Shown here piece after piece: positions 33,760 to 46,930 of a DNA stretch of 64,000 nt. Every line of letters starts with the position of its first letter. The first letter of the stretch is position 1. A model generated the notes under the pieces. That model was given only the letters and a program-made list of their open reading frames with translations. It was not told the DNA's origin and did no database searches. Source of the stretch: Schistocephalus solidus (lineage: Eukaryota > Platyhelminthes > Cestoda > Diphyllobothriidea > Diphyllobothriidae); contig WEDG01002533.1 of NCBI GenBank assembly GCA_017591395.1, positions 29,067-93,066 of the forward strand, written 5' to 3'. Made by a program: the position numbers and the translations under genes.

Positions 33760-36030
33760 GGATTCTTGGTATTCGAATCTGAGGTGCTTTAAAACAAGCG
33801 TGCAATATAAAAATTCTTTGGCGAGAATTTTACGAAGGCATGGGTAAGGAAGACATCATATTTCGTACGGGATACCATTCATGGAAGATGTATTTTGGAG
33901 ACGATCTTCTAAATTCCCGATGGTTCTTTCTCAGGATCATGGAGGAAGCTGCTCGAGAAGGAACAGGAAAATAAAAGGTTAACTAAATTAATGTTAAGGT
34001 AAATGTGCATTCGGCGCTTAAAAGTAGACAGGTTCAGTGATAACCTTATATCGATATCAGGACAGCCAAATTTCTGCATGACTTTATACAGTGCGTCGCG
34101 ATTTACCGTGTCAAAACTTTCGTCAGATCTACGAAGGTATTGTATTGGTGAGTTCGGATCTCCTGGCACTTCTCTTGTAGCTAGCCGGCGGCAAAGATCA
34201 TATCGTTTGTTCCGCGGTGTTGGCGGAAGCCGCATTGCTTTCCGGGATCAGGCCTAGCTCTAGTTGACTATTCAGAAGATGTAGAAGGATACGGTCAAAG
34301 ATCTTCCCAGCGATGTTGAGCAATGATACGCCTCTGTGATTATCACTGGGTTACCGGTTCCCCTTCTGTTTTTGGAGATGCACGATGGACGCGTCTTTAA
34401 AATCCTTATGAACTAGTCATTGGCGCGACACTCCTTGAAGAGTGTTTTAAGTTTTGCCATCAGGCGGGGGCCTACCATGCTTGAATACTTCAGGTGGGAT
34501 TGTGTCCGATCCCGGTGCTTTACCGCAGGCAATTTACTGCCATACCGGAATGGTTTCTATAAGTGAATGTGGCAGATTCCTGGCATTGTTCATGTCCACT
34601 TAAGGGAGCCGGTCAATAACAGCAACGGAAATGGTTAATGAGCAATAAAGGACACTTCTGAAGTGTTCGGCCCAGCGCTTTAGAATTTGGATTTCTCTGT
34701 CAGAAAATGTTAAAACCGTCAGAGCTGAGCATCAGTGTGGTCCCCATGATACACGCGCCGTAGATTGCTATGATGGCTTTGAAAATATTTTTCATTTCAT
34801 TTCCGTCCACAAACCCCTGGAATTTCTCAGCTATTCGGATCATCAAGGCATCTTGCATCTCCCGCAGCCATTGTTGTACAAGGCGGCTGCATTTGAGGAA
34901 GGCTGCTTGTGTGGCGTCAGTCCGAAAGTCCATGTAGGCTTTGTGTAGTCCCTTCGTCTCCGCCAGGAAGTTGTTGATGTCGGCGTCGTTGTCATCAAAC
35001 CAGTCCAGGTGTTGACGCCTTGTTCGTCCGAATACTTCGAGGGCGATGAATTGGATGACATTTTTCAGTTGACACCATCGTGCCTCCACGGTGTTATTAT
35101 AATCTGAAGCATGCATGTCCTACAGTTTCTCGGTTATTTGGTTGCTGAAATCCAAACAATAAGCAGGCCCATTTTAACAAAAGAGTATTGTACTAACCTG
35201 GCAGCCCATTACCTAAGGGCCTTCGACGGGGAGCAGTTCAAGCCTCATCTGGGAGATGACGAGGTCATGATCTGTCCAACCATCGGCATCGCGGATCGCC
35301 TTGTTTACCAGCAGGTCCTGTGGATCTCACCTGCAGACGGGAAAATAATCAAGCAGATGTCAGCGCCAAGACCGAGGGTGCATCCGCATGGCCTTCTCCC
35401 GCGTCGGAAGATAAAAGAGGGTGTTGAACAGCAGTAGACGGTGTTTCTCACACGTTCACAGAAGAAGGAGGCCGTTATCGTAACAACTACCGAGACCGTG
35501 GGGACACAGCACTCCCTGCCAGGCAGCGTGGTTCTACCCGACGCGGGCGTTGAAGTCACTAATGATAACTAACTTGTCCTCTATCGACCTAGTCGCCTGC
35601 ATTCATGCAGGTCCTCGTAGAATGTTTCCTTTGCCGCATCAGAGCTCATCATTGGGGGAGTGTAGGCGCTGATGATGGTGGCGAACTTATCTCCGATAAG
35701 AGTCAGACGGAGGCTCATAAGGCGATCATTGACACCCTCTGGTAGACAGGGCAGATGTCCGACGATGTCGTTCCGGATGGCAAAGGTAACACCAGTGTCG
35801 CGTTGCTCTGCATTTGTCCGGCCGCTCCAGAAGAAGGCGTAGTCGGCATCCACCTCCTCCAGCTGACCCTGCTCAGAGAATCTGGTCTCACTGAGATCAG
35901 CAATGTTTATACATGTAGCATGCCAGTTTCCAAACGACTAGCACTATCCTCCGTTTCGGCCATGTGCTCCAAGGATTCTCTAAAAGGGAACGCACATTCA
36001 CGGCTGCTAGTGTGACTGGACTCACCCGAG
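33760..36030 (-). pseudogene. zinc-finger-type non-LTR element: endonuclease and RT start
   Basis: Reading the minus strand from 36030 down. V-N-V-R-S-L-L-E-N-P-W near 36010, [10 protein letters not shown] near 35890, then an open frame 35853-35581 with [19 protein letters not shown] near 35555 and A-D-G-W-T-D-H-D-L-V-I-S near 35270 give the catalytic D-F-N and D-H motifs of an apurinic-type endonuclease. 35116-34700 is open (N-N-T-V-E-A-R-W-C-Q-L, then H-L-D-W-F-D-D-N-D-A-D-I). RT pieces follow: Q-C-G-F-R-Q-H-R-G-T near 34225 and D-T-V-N-R-D-A-L-Y-K-V-M-Q-K-F-G near 34110. It matches an element I know from diphyllobothriidean tapeworms. Several frameshifts and stops; the RT catalytic half is missing. 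Confidence 0.85.
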
Positions 36031-36624
36031 CAGCCTGGGGGGTATGGCGATGAGGATGGTGACGGGGGTATTGTTGTTTGTTCGAGTTTTACGACCCCGT
36101 ATTTTGCGATCTGAGAGCCGCAGCTGCCTGAAGAAGACGTGATAACCAGCATTTGTTAAGGGCACCGTTTCGAACCCCGTCCTACGCGATGAGGCAAGCA
36201 GTGTGGTCGCTATTTAGGTTTGCTTGGACATCCAAGACGGCTGCCGAACACCACTAGGTGTCACGGTTTTGTTTAAGTGGGAGTTACCCTGGGCCCTCAT
36301 CGAGGTTGCTGTCACCCCCATCATAGGATTTTTTGAGAGGTGGAAGGTAGAAGGGTTCGGGAGTCAGACAAACCGGGTGTGGTGGCACACACAAAAACGG
36401 AGACCCTCATCTGGTTTAGCCCACCATTCATGCTGTAGCCCGGGTTGTGGCCGAATGGAAGAACCCAACTTTGAGGAGCCACAGGTTAGAGTTCGGTACA
36501 AGTGTGAGGCGGCCACAGAAGCATTCACCACCTGTAACGGTAAAAATGGAGTGACCAAATGCTATCTATTTGGTGCTACCACTAACTAGTACCCCTGCAC
36601 CCCAACGATGAGGCATAACGTATA

Positions 36625-36985
36625 AGCAAAGGACAGAAAAAAATATCGTGACGTTTAAACAGCGGTTTGTTATCTAAAGTGAAGGGTTGGTTTGCGGTCA
36701 TTAAAATACCAAGCATAGCAAATCGAACTTTATAAAATCGATAAACTGCTTGATTGCACCTTGTTTTATCTTTTTTATGCGGAAGAAAATCAAATTATTT
36801 TAAAACATAAGAAAAACTACCGAATACAAGATTTCCGCTAAAAATTGGCAAAAATTGAAGCCTGACACAAATTGCTTCGAGCATATAAGGCATGCTAACA
36901 CGAGATAATCCCTATAAGGCTAGGCAACTACCTATGGCGCTTAAAGTAGGGTTATATTAAACGACAACACTTTCTCCTGACATTA
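36625..36985 (+). repeat. interspersed repeat A, copy 1 (left part)
   Basis: Begins AAGCAAAGGACAGAAAAAAA and runs to AACACTTTCTCCTGACATT. Matches 57789-58225 throughout, and its last ~230 bp match 37762-38013. No coding content. Confidence 0.8.
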
Positions 36986-37328
36986 TAATTTCAATCGCAT
37001 CAGATTGTTTATAGTAAGAAAAATGCGCTTAGCTGTTGACCTCATTCTCTCCCCACCCCCAAAATAAGACGACCATCTTAACCGGTCAGTTGTTATGTGT
37101 GGGATTGGGTGCATTGGCTGACGTTTTGGCGTACCCATCTTCACGTGCCATATCAAGACCTTACCCCCATAACGCACACACCAGGATTTACTAAAGCAGG
37201 GGATATGGAGAAGCCATCGCCGTCTGACTCCCAGTACACTGGTCAGCCACTCGACACACACAACACATACACTGGGCCGATGGCATGGTCTGGTGTAAGC
37301 GTCAGATTGACAGCCCTCCAAGCCACGG

Positions 37329-37331
<3 letters not shown>

Positions 37332-37397
<66 letters not shown>
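37332..37397. repeat. (TA)n microsatellite
   Basis: About 66 bp of alternating T and A, interrupted once by C at 37361. Confidence 0.97.
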
Positions 37398-37399
<2 letters not shown>

Positions 37400-37467
37400 G
37401 ATTGTGAGATTATTGTCACTGTATTAGTGTAGATGGTGTGAGCTGATGTGACGTTGTCTCCGGTGGT

Positions 37468-37760
37468 TTATCGAAGGTTTTCGTGGTGGTGCATGTGTCC
37501 TAATAGGCCCATGCGGTGTGTAAATGTGCGCGAGCAGTGATGGCAGTGGAGGCGGGCGCGTCGAATGTATGTCGGAGCCCAATGCACTGTTTCACTAGCC
37601 TCCGTTTGATGGATTCGCAGGTGACCGACCTGGCTGATGCGTAAAATGAATTTGCGGGTGCAGTGTGTGCAGGAGAAATCGGTAGAGTCTGAGGGGATGT
37701 CATTCATGGTAGTGGGGGTGGCAGTGGTGGTAAGAATGTCAGGAGTGGAGTGTAAACATG
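37468..37760 (-). pseudogene. C2H2 zinc-finger tail of the non-LTR element
   Basis: The minus frame has two C2H2 fingers, C-x2-C-x12-H-x3-H each: C-T-H-C-T-R-K-F...H-L-R-I-H, then C-H-H-C-S-R-T-F...H-M-H-H-H, joined by a linker with A-P-T-Y. It stops after E-N-L-R. In the intact element these fingers close the polyprotein, C-terminal to RT. Here they lie upstream of the endonuclease of the copy at 33760-36030 on the same strand, so they come from another copy or a rearrangement. The frame extends N-terminally into repeat A (37899-37760), a chance fusion. Confidence 0.8.
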
Positions 37761-37761
37761 G

Positions 37762-38535
37762 TGTATCGATTAACTGCTTGATTGCACCTTGTTCTATCTG
37801 TTTTATGTGGAAGAAAATCAAATTAATTTCAAGCATAAGAAAACTCCCGAATACACGTTTTCCGCTAAAAAAAACTGTCAAAATTGAAGCCTGACACAAA
37901 TTGTTATGAGCATGTAAGGCATGCTAACACGAGGTTTTCTTTATAAGGCTAGGCAACTACCTATAGCGCATAAAGTCTGCTTATATTAAACGGCAACACT
38001 TTCTCCTGATATTTCATGGGACCCCATGCGGCATTCTTATTAAAATACAAAATGTTTCTCATTGCTTAATGCGTTATGCTAGGGAGCGTTATAGACGGAA
38101 AAGATATTTTACCCTTGACGCATTCCGAAAAAATACAACATATGCTTTAATTGTTGAAGAGGTATCCTTAAACCATTGCTAAACCCATTTGATTAATACA
38201 ATTGTTGTGGTGCTTTGAACTTCGGCATTCAGCCTTCCTGTCTGACTAAAATAATGGGTTGGCTGTCTCGATCAGTGGCTGTGAATCATCACGCCGAGAG
38301 TGGCCGGCTGGGTCAGGCATGATCGTGGTCGTGGCATGAACAAGTGAGCAAATGCTGAAACACAGACATTAACCAAGCTTGTGCAGTTAAGACGGAAAAT
38401 TCGCTCTTTGAATGATCAACGCACCAGTGTGGGTTTTCTGCAAAATAATTAGTTGCAGAGTTTGCGCATAAGCTTGAGGTTTTTATGACATAGCATGCTG
38501 ATTCACGTGCGCAATGCTTTTGCGCAAAGCCAAGC
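37762..38535 (+). repeat. interspersed repeat A, copy 2
   Basis: Starts inside the repeat (AACTGCTTGATTGCACCTTG) and continues through TTTCATGGGACCC, GGCTGGGTCAGGCATGATCG, CACAGACAT and ATCAACGCACCAG to GCAGAGTTTGCGCAT, as in 57785-58570. It ends at the start of an RT fragment. Confidence 0.8.
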
Positions 38536-38965
38536 CTCCCGATGCGACCCCACCTCTACACGACTTTCATTTACCTGACGAAAATCTTTGTCACGGTGAA
38601 TCGTGAAAAATTGTTGAACGTCATGCAGAAAATCGGCTCTCCCGAGCGATTCACTCATATGGTGCGTCAACTCCATGATGGCATGATGATGTTCGTCATG
38701 AACGACGGAGCTGTCTCATTGGCCTTCGCAGTGACCAACGGAGTAAAGTAGGGCTAAGTTCTTGTGCCCCACCTCTTCAATGTCATGTTCTCCACCATGC
38801 TAATGGACGCATACTGAGACCAACGCATCCGGATGCGCATCACATACCGGATGGTCAGCCAACTCCTAAATCAACGGCGGATGCATACCCAGTCGCGTTT
38901 ATGCACGGTCTTTTTCCATAAACTTCTCCTCGTTGACGACTGTGTACACAAGGCAACGAGAGACG
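38535..38965 (+). pseudogene. RT fragment of the zinc-finger-type element, opposite orientation
   Basis: The plus frame reads T-V-N-R-E-K-L-L-N-V-M-Q-K-I-G, H-M-V-R-Q-L-H-D-G-M-M and A-F-A-V-T-N-G-V-K to a stop at 38749-38751. It then continues past stops as F-S-T-M-L-M-D-A-Y and, after 38915, L-L-V-D-D-C-V, the place of the family's F-A-D-D catalytic pair. It covers the part of RT missing from the minus-strand copy at 33760-36030, but points the other way. Dead, with stops. Confidence 0.8.
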
Positions 38966-39029
38966 GGTAATGCCTAATGCACCTAAGCAAATGCTGTCAC
39001 CGTAAAGCGAAAGGCCACTTGATGCATTA

Positions 39030-41340
39030 CTGAAGCGGAGAGAGGCGGTTAGATAGAATCGAACTCCAATGTGCAACTTATTCTGAAGTCTTACTATAAC
39101 CAAAAAGATATTAAGGTATAACGGAGGAGTTCAACGGTTCAACAGAAGACTGACGGAGTAAAAATAATAATGTGAGAAAAGACGTTCCCAAAACCTGTTT
39201 ATTGAAATTATCATAAGTAGTAACTTTTTTTTCAGTAGGCCTTTTTGTAGTGAGGAGGAAAATATCCGATTCCAAGGTTCTTGATTTAAAAGAAGATAAA
39301 AACGCAGTCATTGGGACGGTTTGGGTATTGGTCTGAGCTCTTGGTCTGGTACAGGAGCCCATCCTCAGAAACTGCGAGCATGCAAAAAGGAAGATGCGGT
39401 TTTTATAGTCTATGAGAGAGTTGGTACGTTGAGGGTGGATGGGAAAGGGGGAATTGTTTGTAATAGGGCCGAGTCAACGCGGTGTCTCGGCGTCTCGACG
39501 GTTTGCAAAGCGGCCTGGTGACTGGACCACTTCTGTTGGCAGTGCAAACGAAGTCCATGACAATAAGGAGTATTTTAACGTTTCTGTTGTTGGAGTTTGT
39601 GTCAAGCTCTCAGACAGTTCTCGCAATTTTTATGACTGGCTCACGCTATGTACCATGAACTCATAATGGAAAATAGTGGCAATCATTCATAGTGTGTTTT
39701 ATTATCTAAGACAATGGGTCACCTTCTTTCATTGCTTGTTTGTAATCCATTATTTGCAAGCTTGGTCGTCCTATGGTCTGCCATGCATAGGGGCGAGAAC
39801 GGTCACGACATGCTTAATGATAAGTAATACCTGGTGGCTCACCTATATCCAATTGGGTATGCATGGTTAATGTCAGACGAAAGGCGATACACATACCGAA
39901 CTCTGAATCAAAATTTTCCGTTGCGTTCACTAAACTTTTATTATTTTACTGTATAGAGTGTCAGAGTTTTGGTGGCTCACCATCGTCTATTCCTTGTGGA
40001 CACGTATGAAATTAATGGCAGTCAAAGCACTTCGGTTATCCTGTCAATGTCAGTTGACCACAGAGCTGTTATAGTTCTCGTTGTTCTTCCTCAGGTTCAG
40101 AGCAATTTGTTTTTTTTTCTCGTTTGAAATGAACTTTAACACATCCGCGTTTATGCGCCAATTTGGTAATTGCAATAAAAATTGAAAACATGAATAGTGT
40201 TGAACGCCGACCCGTACGCCGTAGGGCTTACTACTCCATTGGCTCTCGTTTTGAGGAGTACGTTAGTAAAGGCCCGTGTTTGGCAAGCTTTTTTTCCTTG
40301 TAATTAGAATATCATGAATCATGTCGGAAAACAGGTCTTGGAAGCCTGCCTGTCTCCTCCTTTCATTTATAGCAAAACTTTTGTGCACTTTTTGGCGGAA
40401 AAATAAAGTTCGTAGTGACTAAATTCAACGTATTCCAGCTTATTTAGGACCGGTTCTGCAACTAAATTGATATCGGTGGTTTACATAAGCGTCACATTTA
40501 TCTGCTCATATTTTCCACCTTTGCAGATGAAAAAGGATAATTTTTAGATAATCAGTTTTTAGAGCAATCTTCTTTTCTTCGTATTTTTTTCAAAGCATTT
40601 GCGAAGTGTCGCGTGAGAGGTCTGGTGTGATAGCTGTTAACAATGAAACCACGTCGAAGGATGCACGATTTGATAAGAACAAACAGCTTAAACCAACTGG
40701 TGGCAATCGATTTGACGGCCGAATTGATAGAGGTCTTCGAGCGCCTTTGGAGAACGTTTTCTTTTCATGGCCTTAATTGGAATAGATTGAAAATAGGGCT
40801 GCACGTCAAGTCAACTATTGGACGAAGGAGATCGTTGAGTTTGCAGAATGAAAGTTAATAATGTAAACTGGATTGTTCCCATGTTAGTTTGTTTTATTTA
40901 TTACCCTCGTCTAGAAATAGTACGTCGGCTTAGGAGACCGGTGAACTAACTGGTCATGAATTCAGTCAATGAGGAAGAGAGGAATTTGTAGGACCTTTGG
41001 TCATCAAAATTGGGCTCCAGCAAAACCGATCGTCCTGACCTATGCTTTTCCTTCGTCGGCTGGTAAAACAAGCATTCTCTGTGACGGTCAGTTCACAAGG
41101 GAAGAATGGAATACCAAACTAATTAGCTTCTGTTGTCTAATTCGTCACACCTAAGACCAATGTATAACGTAGCAAAACGGTTTATAGAAAAGTGATTGTT
41201 ACATATGCAGAGTTGTTGTAAATTTTGCCAACTAAATTGCATCCTGTTTAATATCTTAAACCGGCACATCGTTTCTACTGCACCGGAACACTTATTTTAA
41301 TTTCAAGGTTTCTTGCTGTAGTGAATGCTGTCCAAACTGT
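39030..41340 (+). repeat. long repeated segment, copy 1
   Basis: Matches 44740-46930 in order and orientation. Shared stretches include ATAGAATCGAACTCCAATGTGCAA, the GAAGACTGACG block, GGTGTCTCGGCGTCTCGACGG, the GACTGGCTCAC-CTATGTACCA block, TTCCTCGTGGACACGTATG-like, and CAAGTCAACTATTGGACGAAGGAGATC. No open frame is kept between copies, so it is probably a non-coding or long-dead mobile element. Confidence 0.8.
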
Positions 41341-43440
41341 CTGGGCATCAGCCAACTCTGCACGAGAATGTAACTTTGAAGCTCATTTACGCAGGGCCAT
41401 ATAATCTTTGTTCTGATTGGCCAACCCTCAGCCTATGACATTCCCGCCTTGCCATTTAACTCATCACTTGTGCTCTTTTTTCCGTTCTCAGTACGCAGCC
41501 TGTTTGCAGCCAGTCTTTTGCTTTTGAAAAATTACTTGCTAGGATATTTTTTGCAGTTTTTTAGCTCCCAACACGTCTATTTTTCCTTTTTTTATAAAAA
41601 CCATTAAAAGTCGTTTTTCTGCCTTTCGCAACTCACCGGCATGACCTTCCCTGGGTTAGTTTGGCAGTTACCATTAAAACGAGTTGTGCTAGGTTTCTAT
41701 GCCTAATATAATGTATTCTTCCTAGGCGATAAAGTGCCAGTCGTTGTGTTTTATCTTTCGCTGGTTTCTTATCGCATTTACTTACGTGCCCTGGGAGGCT
41801 TGTTTCACTGCAATATTTCTTGTCTTGAGTTTGTTTACAACTTTTGAGCGACGCACGTCTCTACTCCATGCAGAAACAGCATTTATGCTATCTCATCAAA
41901 TATGAACCCAAATTACTTTTTGTACGCAACATTTAATTAACATCGTTTAATTGATAATTTGTATAGCCTACATTCAAGATATTTTAGACAAGGAAGAATA
42001 TCATTTTCGAAGCATTTTACTTCCAACCGTCTGGAAAAAGGCATAAACTGTAAAAATATTTTATACATTTTGCACAATTTTTTTTATGTTTAATATAGTA
42101 AAATATATTTAACAGATGTTTTACTTAATATATTGTCTTTCGCGCGCAGTTGTTAGCAAAGTGCTCGTTTTTTTAATTTTATCCTCAAAGAAAACTTCCT
42201 TTTGAAAACCAACCGTCATGTAAACTTGCATTCCAGTTTTGCAAACAACATTCAATAAACATTCTGTCTAAGAAAAATCCCATATTCCTTTACACTATGA
42301 GGAATCGGTCAAACTGTGAGTCTTAATTTATGTGTTCGATGTGGGTCATGTATTATTCTTTATAAACAACATTTTATAATTGACGGTTACGACCTATAAT
42401 GAAGGAATATTTTCAGGTCTTAAACAATTCGTTCTTTGAAAATATGTAAAAACACATGATGCCACTTCGTATTAAAAAAAAATTTAAAAAAGACCAAACT
42501 AGGCAACAACTTCGCACGCGAAAGGATAATTTTGTCGCTGTTTACTTTTAGACCTATTTTGAATGTATAAAGACATTCGCAATCAATTACGGTCTGAGGA
42601 AGCTCGTTTAAAAGCCAGCATCCTCACGTGACAGAAATATCTTGCAATTTACCTTAATGATTATCAGTAACTCTACACGTTTTTAGTAATATTTTAAAAT
42701 TGAAAGCACATTTCACAATTTTGGTTGACATTTTGTGAGATAGGAACTATTGTGTAAAAATAGCAAATGAAAGTAACGTTTTTCTTCACAAACATGACTT
42801 GACAATTGGAAATCACGGCTGGATTTTGATGCTTGTCGGCAGGGTTATAGAAGAAATCCGGCATTTTTGCTAAGCCTTTTCCGCCACTACGAAATTGACT
42901 AGGAAGATGAGCCAGTCATGCTTGTGAAAACAGCTATTACCTGTTTAACTCTCTGCACACCTGTGTGACAGCATGAGTGCTTACATCAGCCGAACCTGGC
43001 GGCCATAGTCCATGCAGTCTCTAAACGTTCTCCCTCGGTTCAAACTGCAACGAACCGAGGATGATCTGGGTGGATATTTCTACCTTTGATAACAGCTGGC
43101 GCACTGAAATCAACGAGGAAGTCTCTGGCTAGATTTTCCGGACTTCATTGATGATCCATGTGACCTCCGCAATTCCTCGCCCACATTGGACACCCACACC
43201 CGAGGGCAAAAGGTTTATCTACAGAACATCAGAAGGAGTTTGTTTTCACTGTCTGCTCTTTTTCAACTATGCTAAACTCCGTTGGTTCATATCAATTGGC
43301 CTCGATAACAAACCGAGGAACTATTTTTTAATACCACAACACGCATTTAAAGAGGGGAGTGCAATGGTAGCTCACATTCATCTCCTGAAAATTTACAGAA
43401 ACTGATACTGACCGAGCAACTGTGGCTTTGACCATAATAC
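41341..43440. other. unassigned DNA
   Basis: No feature supported. An 85-codon plus frame at 43148-43405 has no domain. Confidence 0.35.
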
Positions 43441-44400
43441 TGCGCAGAATACGCCCCACAGTAATGTCCCATTCCCACTATTGAACACTAAGCACTGGAT
43501 AGACTAGCATTATGAGCGAGGGACGCTCAGTGGATGACAGAAAACTGAGCACTTAAGAGGAAATCTGACTCCACTGCTTGAGTGGGGATAAGAAAGCAGG
43601 CCAGAAAGAATTCTTACAAAAGCTGACAATCGCGTGAGCCGTGAACTTTTTGAGTAATGGTTATCTGGCCCAAAGTCAATTAGCAGACGCAATGATCCTC
43701 CGCCTCCATATGCTGTGTAGCCATTTTGCCTGGGCAAAACTGCTAGCGACGCGGTGATGATTCCGATAACCTGTAGCTCCGGTGACAGCGAGCCAGATTG
43801 CCGAGTAATTGACATGACATGAATCGACAACGGTGATGAAATCACGGCTAATAACGAGTCGGGTTATGACCAAAAACCAATCATCGCATCAAATACGTCA
43901 ATCGGTGAGGAACACGGAATTTTTTGTGATATTCAGCATCTAGTTGAGCTGTCGAGATCTTTTGCCGCCAATCGTCACGCGGGAAGATGTACCATGCGTG
44001 ACATTATTAAGGCCGGCTAAGTTAGGCATTATCGCATTACAAAAAATGCAACATCTGCTTATAATGTAGAATAGGCCCACTTAAACCACTGTTTGGAATA
44101 TTTGAGCAATACATTTTTGGCGGTACTTTGACCATCGGCATTCAGTCTTCATGATTGGATGAAAATGTGGGTTAAGCTGTCGGGATCTCTTGCCAAAAAA
44201 CGTCTCGCGGGGAGTGGCCATCTGGGTAAGGCATGACCGCTTTCGGGAAAAATACAAGTGAGCAAGTGCTGAAGCTCAGATATCTACCACACTAGAGCAG
44301 GTTTGATTGAACATTCTCTCGTTGTATGATAAACGCACCAGGGTGGGTTTTTTCGCAAAAAACTCGGTTCCAGTGTTTGCTTATCGGTGCAAACTGGAGG
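43441..44400 (+). repeat. mosaic of interspersed repeats
   Basis: 43475-43610 recurs at 46311-46449. 43730-43900 resembles 61450-61640 (GATTGCCGAGTAATTG, GATGAAATCACGGCTAATAACGAGTCGGGT). 43990-44400 is a diverged copy of the right half of repeat A (GTGGCCATCTGGGTAAGGCATGACCG, AAACGCACCAGGGTGGGTTTT). The 111-codon minus frame here is within repeat and not a gene. Confidence 0.65.
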
Positions 44401-44739
44401 ATGACTTTTGCGAAATTAATGTATTTTTAATGGAGAAGATCCTAAAGCATGTGATAAAACTTTACTTATCAAACCAATAAATACCATACAACACCGTAAT
44501 CCAACCGGCGCCCTCCTAGTTAATTTAAAAGACAGTAAATCCACAGGGAATCACCAGCTAAACTTCGAGGGACAATAAGCTATCAACGAGTAGATTTCGT
44601 AAGTATTGTATCGAACAGTTACTACAAGATCCTACAATGTCCCGACACGACTTTGTTTCAAAGTTGATTAGCTAATTGAAAATAGGGAAAACACGATTAA
44701 TTTTAAGTGTGTGACATATTCGAAAGTCAATGGACGGTA

Positions 44740-46930
44740 AGATAGAAAGATAGAATCAAACTCCAATGTGCAAATGATTTTGAAGTCTACCTATAACTGA
44801 GAAGATATGAAGGTATAGCGAAGGAGGTCAACGGTCTAACAGAAGACTGACGAACTAATAATACTGTGAGAAAAAAATTTCCGCAAACATGTTTGTAAAA
44901 ATTGCCATAAGTTGTTTCTTTTTTTTCAGTAGGTCTTTTTTAGTGTGCTGTCCAGCAAAGGTTTCGCTCTTATCATTCTTGTCTTACAAGTGGTCTCTTC
45001 TTGCATGTACGGTGAGGGTAGAAGGGAAAGGGAGAGTTGTTGGGGATAGAGCCGAGTCCACGCCGTGTATCGGCTTCCCGACGGCGTGCATATTGGCCTG
45101 GTTACATAGCCGCTCCTGTTGGCAGTGAGAAAAAAGCCCATGAAAACACAGGGTTGTTTAACGTGTCTGTTGATGGAGATAGTGTCAAGCACCTAGGCAG
45201 TTCTCGAACGTTTTATGACTGGCTCACACTATGTACCACGAGCTCGCGATGTTTAATTAGTGGCCATCTTCCATAGTGTGGGTCACGATCTGAGACAGCG
45301 GGTCGCCTATTCGCATTGCTAGTTTGCACTCCTTTATTTGTAAATAAGGTCGTCGTATTGTCTGCCGTGTAAAGGGGTTTGAACAGTCATGAACTGGTGT
45401 TTGATATGCGACAACAGATTGCTCACCAAACCAATTCAATCGGGTATGCATTGTTAAAGCCAGATAATGGACGATACCCACACCAAAATCTGCCTCAATA
45501 TCTTCAGTTGCTTCCGATAACTTCTTTGTTTATGTTTAGGGTTCCACAGTGTCCGTTGCACTCATCCGTTTATTCCTCGTGGACACGTATGGGGCAACGG
45601 CTGACGAAGCTCTTCGGTTATCCTTTCCCTTGTCAGTTGAATCTAGAGATGACATAGTTATTTTAGTCTTTCCTTATGTTCAATGCAATATGTTTCTTTC
45701 TCTTTAGAATTGTGCTTTAACACAGCCACTTTTATGCACCAGTAAATGGTTCTCTATTAGCTGAAAACATGAGTAGTGTTCGACGCCTTTTCATACGCCA
45801 AATTGCTTGGTTCTCAATTGGCTCTGCATTTGAGGAGAACGTTAATGAAAGACCCATGTTTGCAAGCTCTTCTTCCTTGAGTATGAAAAATCTTGAAGCT
45901 TGTCGTTAAACAGGTCTTGAAAGCCTTCCTTGGTAGCTTCTGTCATTTATCGCGAAACTTTATGGACTTATCTGCGCCAAAATCAGGTTCGTAGTGACTT
46001 AAGTCAACTTATTTCAGCTTATGTAGGATCATTTCTGCAACTAAATTGAATTTTGGGGGTAACATCAGCATCTCTTTGATCTGCTCATAATGCGAAGCAT
46101 TGCATCAGATGATCTTTTTTTAAACCTCGTTTTTTTTCGTGATGTTTTTCAAGTTTTTTGTGAAGTGTCACGTTAGACGTCTTGTGGGACGACGGCGAAC
46201 TCCTACAGAGTCCTTATAGAAAGTTTCATTTTCATGGCATCCATTTGAATAGATTGTAAATAGAGCTGCACGACAAGTCAACTATTGGACAAAGGAGATC
46301 ATTGAGTTTTGGGTATTTCCACTATTGAACACTAAACACTGGATAAACTAGTATTATGAGTGGAAGACGCTCAGTGGATTACAGAAAACAGGGCACTAAA
46401 TAGGAAATCTGACTCAACTGCTTGAGTGGGGATAAGAAAGCAGGCCAGAAACTGGATTGTTGCCATGTTTGTTGGTTTTATTTATTGCCATCGTCTAGCG
46501 ATATCACATTGGATTATTTGAGTCGATAAAGGAGACCGGTTAAGTAACTGGTCATGAATTAATTCAATTAGGAAGACAGGAATTCGTAGGACTTTTAATA
46601 ATCAAACCGGGCTCGAGCATTACTGATCATTTCGGACCGATGCTTTTTTTCGTCGGCTGGTAATATGGCATTCTCTGCGACAGTCAGTTCACAAGGGCAG
46701 AATCGAATACCAAAAAGTTGTCTTCTGTTGTCTTCTTTGTCACACCTAGGACCACTGTATAACGTAGCAAAACGGTTTATAGAAAGGTGATTTATACATA
46801 TTCAGAGGTTTTTAATTTTGCCAACTAAAGTGCATCTTGCGTTCTAGCTTAAACCCGTGCATTGTTTCTACTGCACCGGAAATCCTTCTTTTAGTGCAAG
46901 GTGTCTTGCTGTAGTGACTGTTGTCCAAAG
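44740..46930 (+). repeat. long repeated segment, copy 2, with a 139-bp insertion
   Basis: Second copy of 39030-41340, offset by about 5.6-5.7 kb. Between GGAGATCATTGAGTTT and AAACTGGATTGTTGCC it contains 46311-46449, which copy 1 lacks at the matching point (near 40840) and which matches 43475-43610. Confidence 0.8.

Noticed and set aside
36224..36589. 121-codon plus ORF
   Set aside because: No domain; lies beside the minus-strand endonuclease remnant in repeat-derived DNA of higher GC, where chance frames are longer.
43510..43845. 111-codon minus ORF
   Set aside because: Falls in interspersed repeats that recur at 46.3 and 61.5 kb without the frame.
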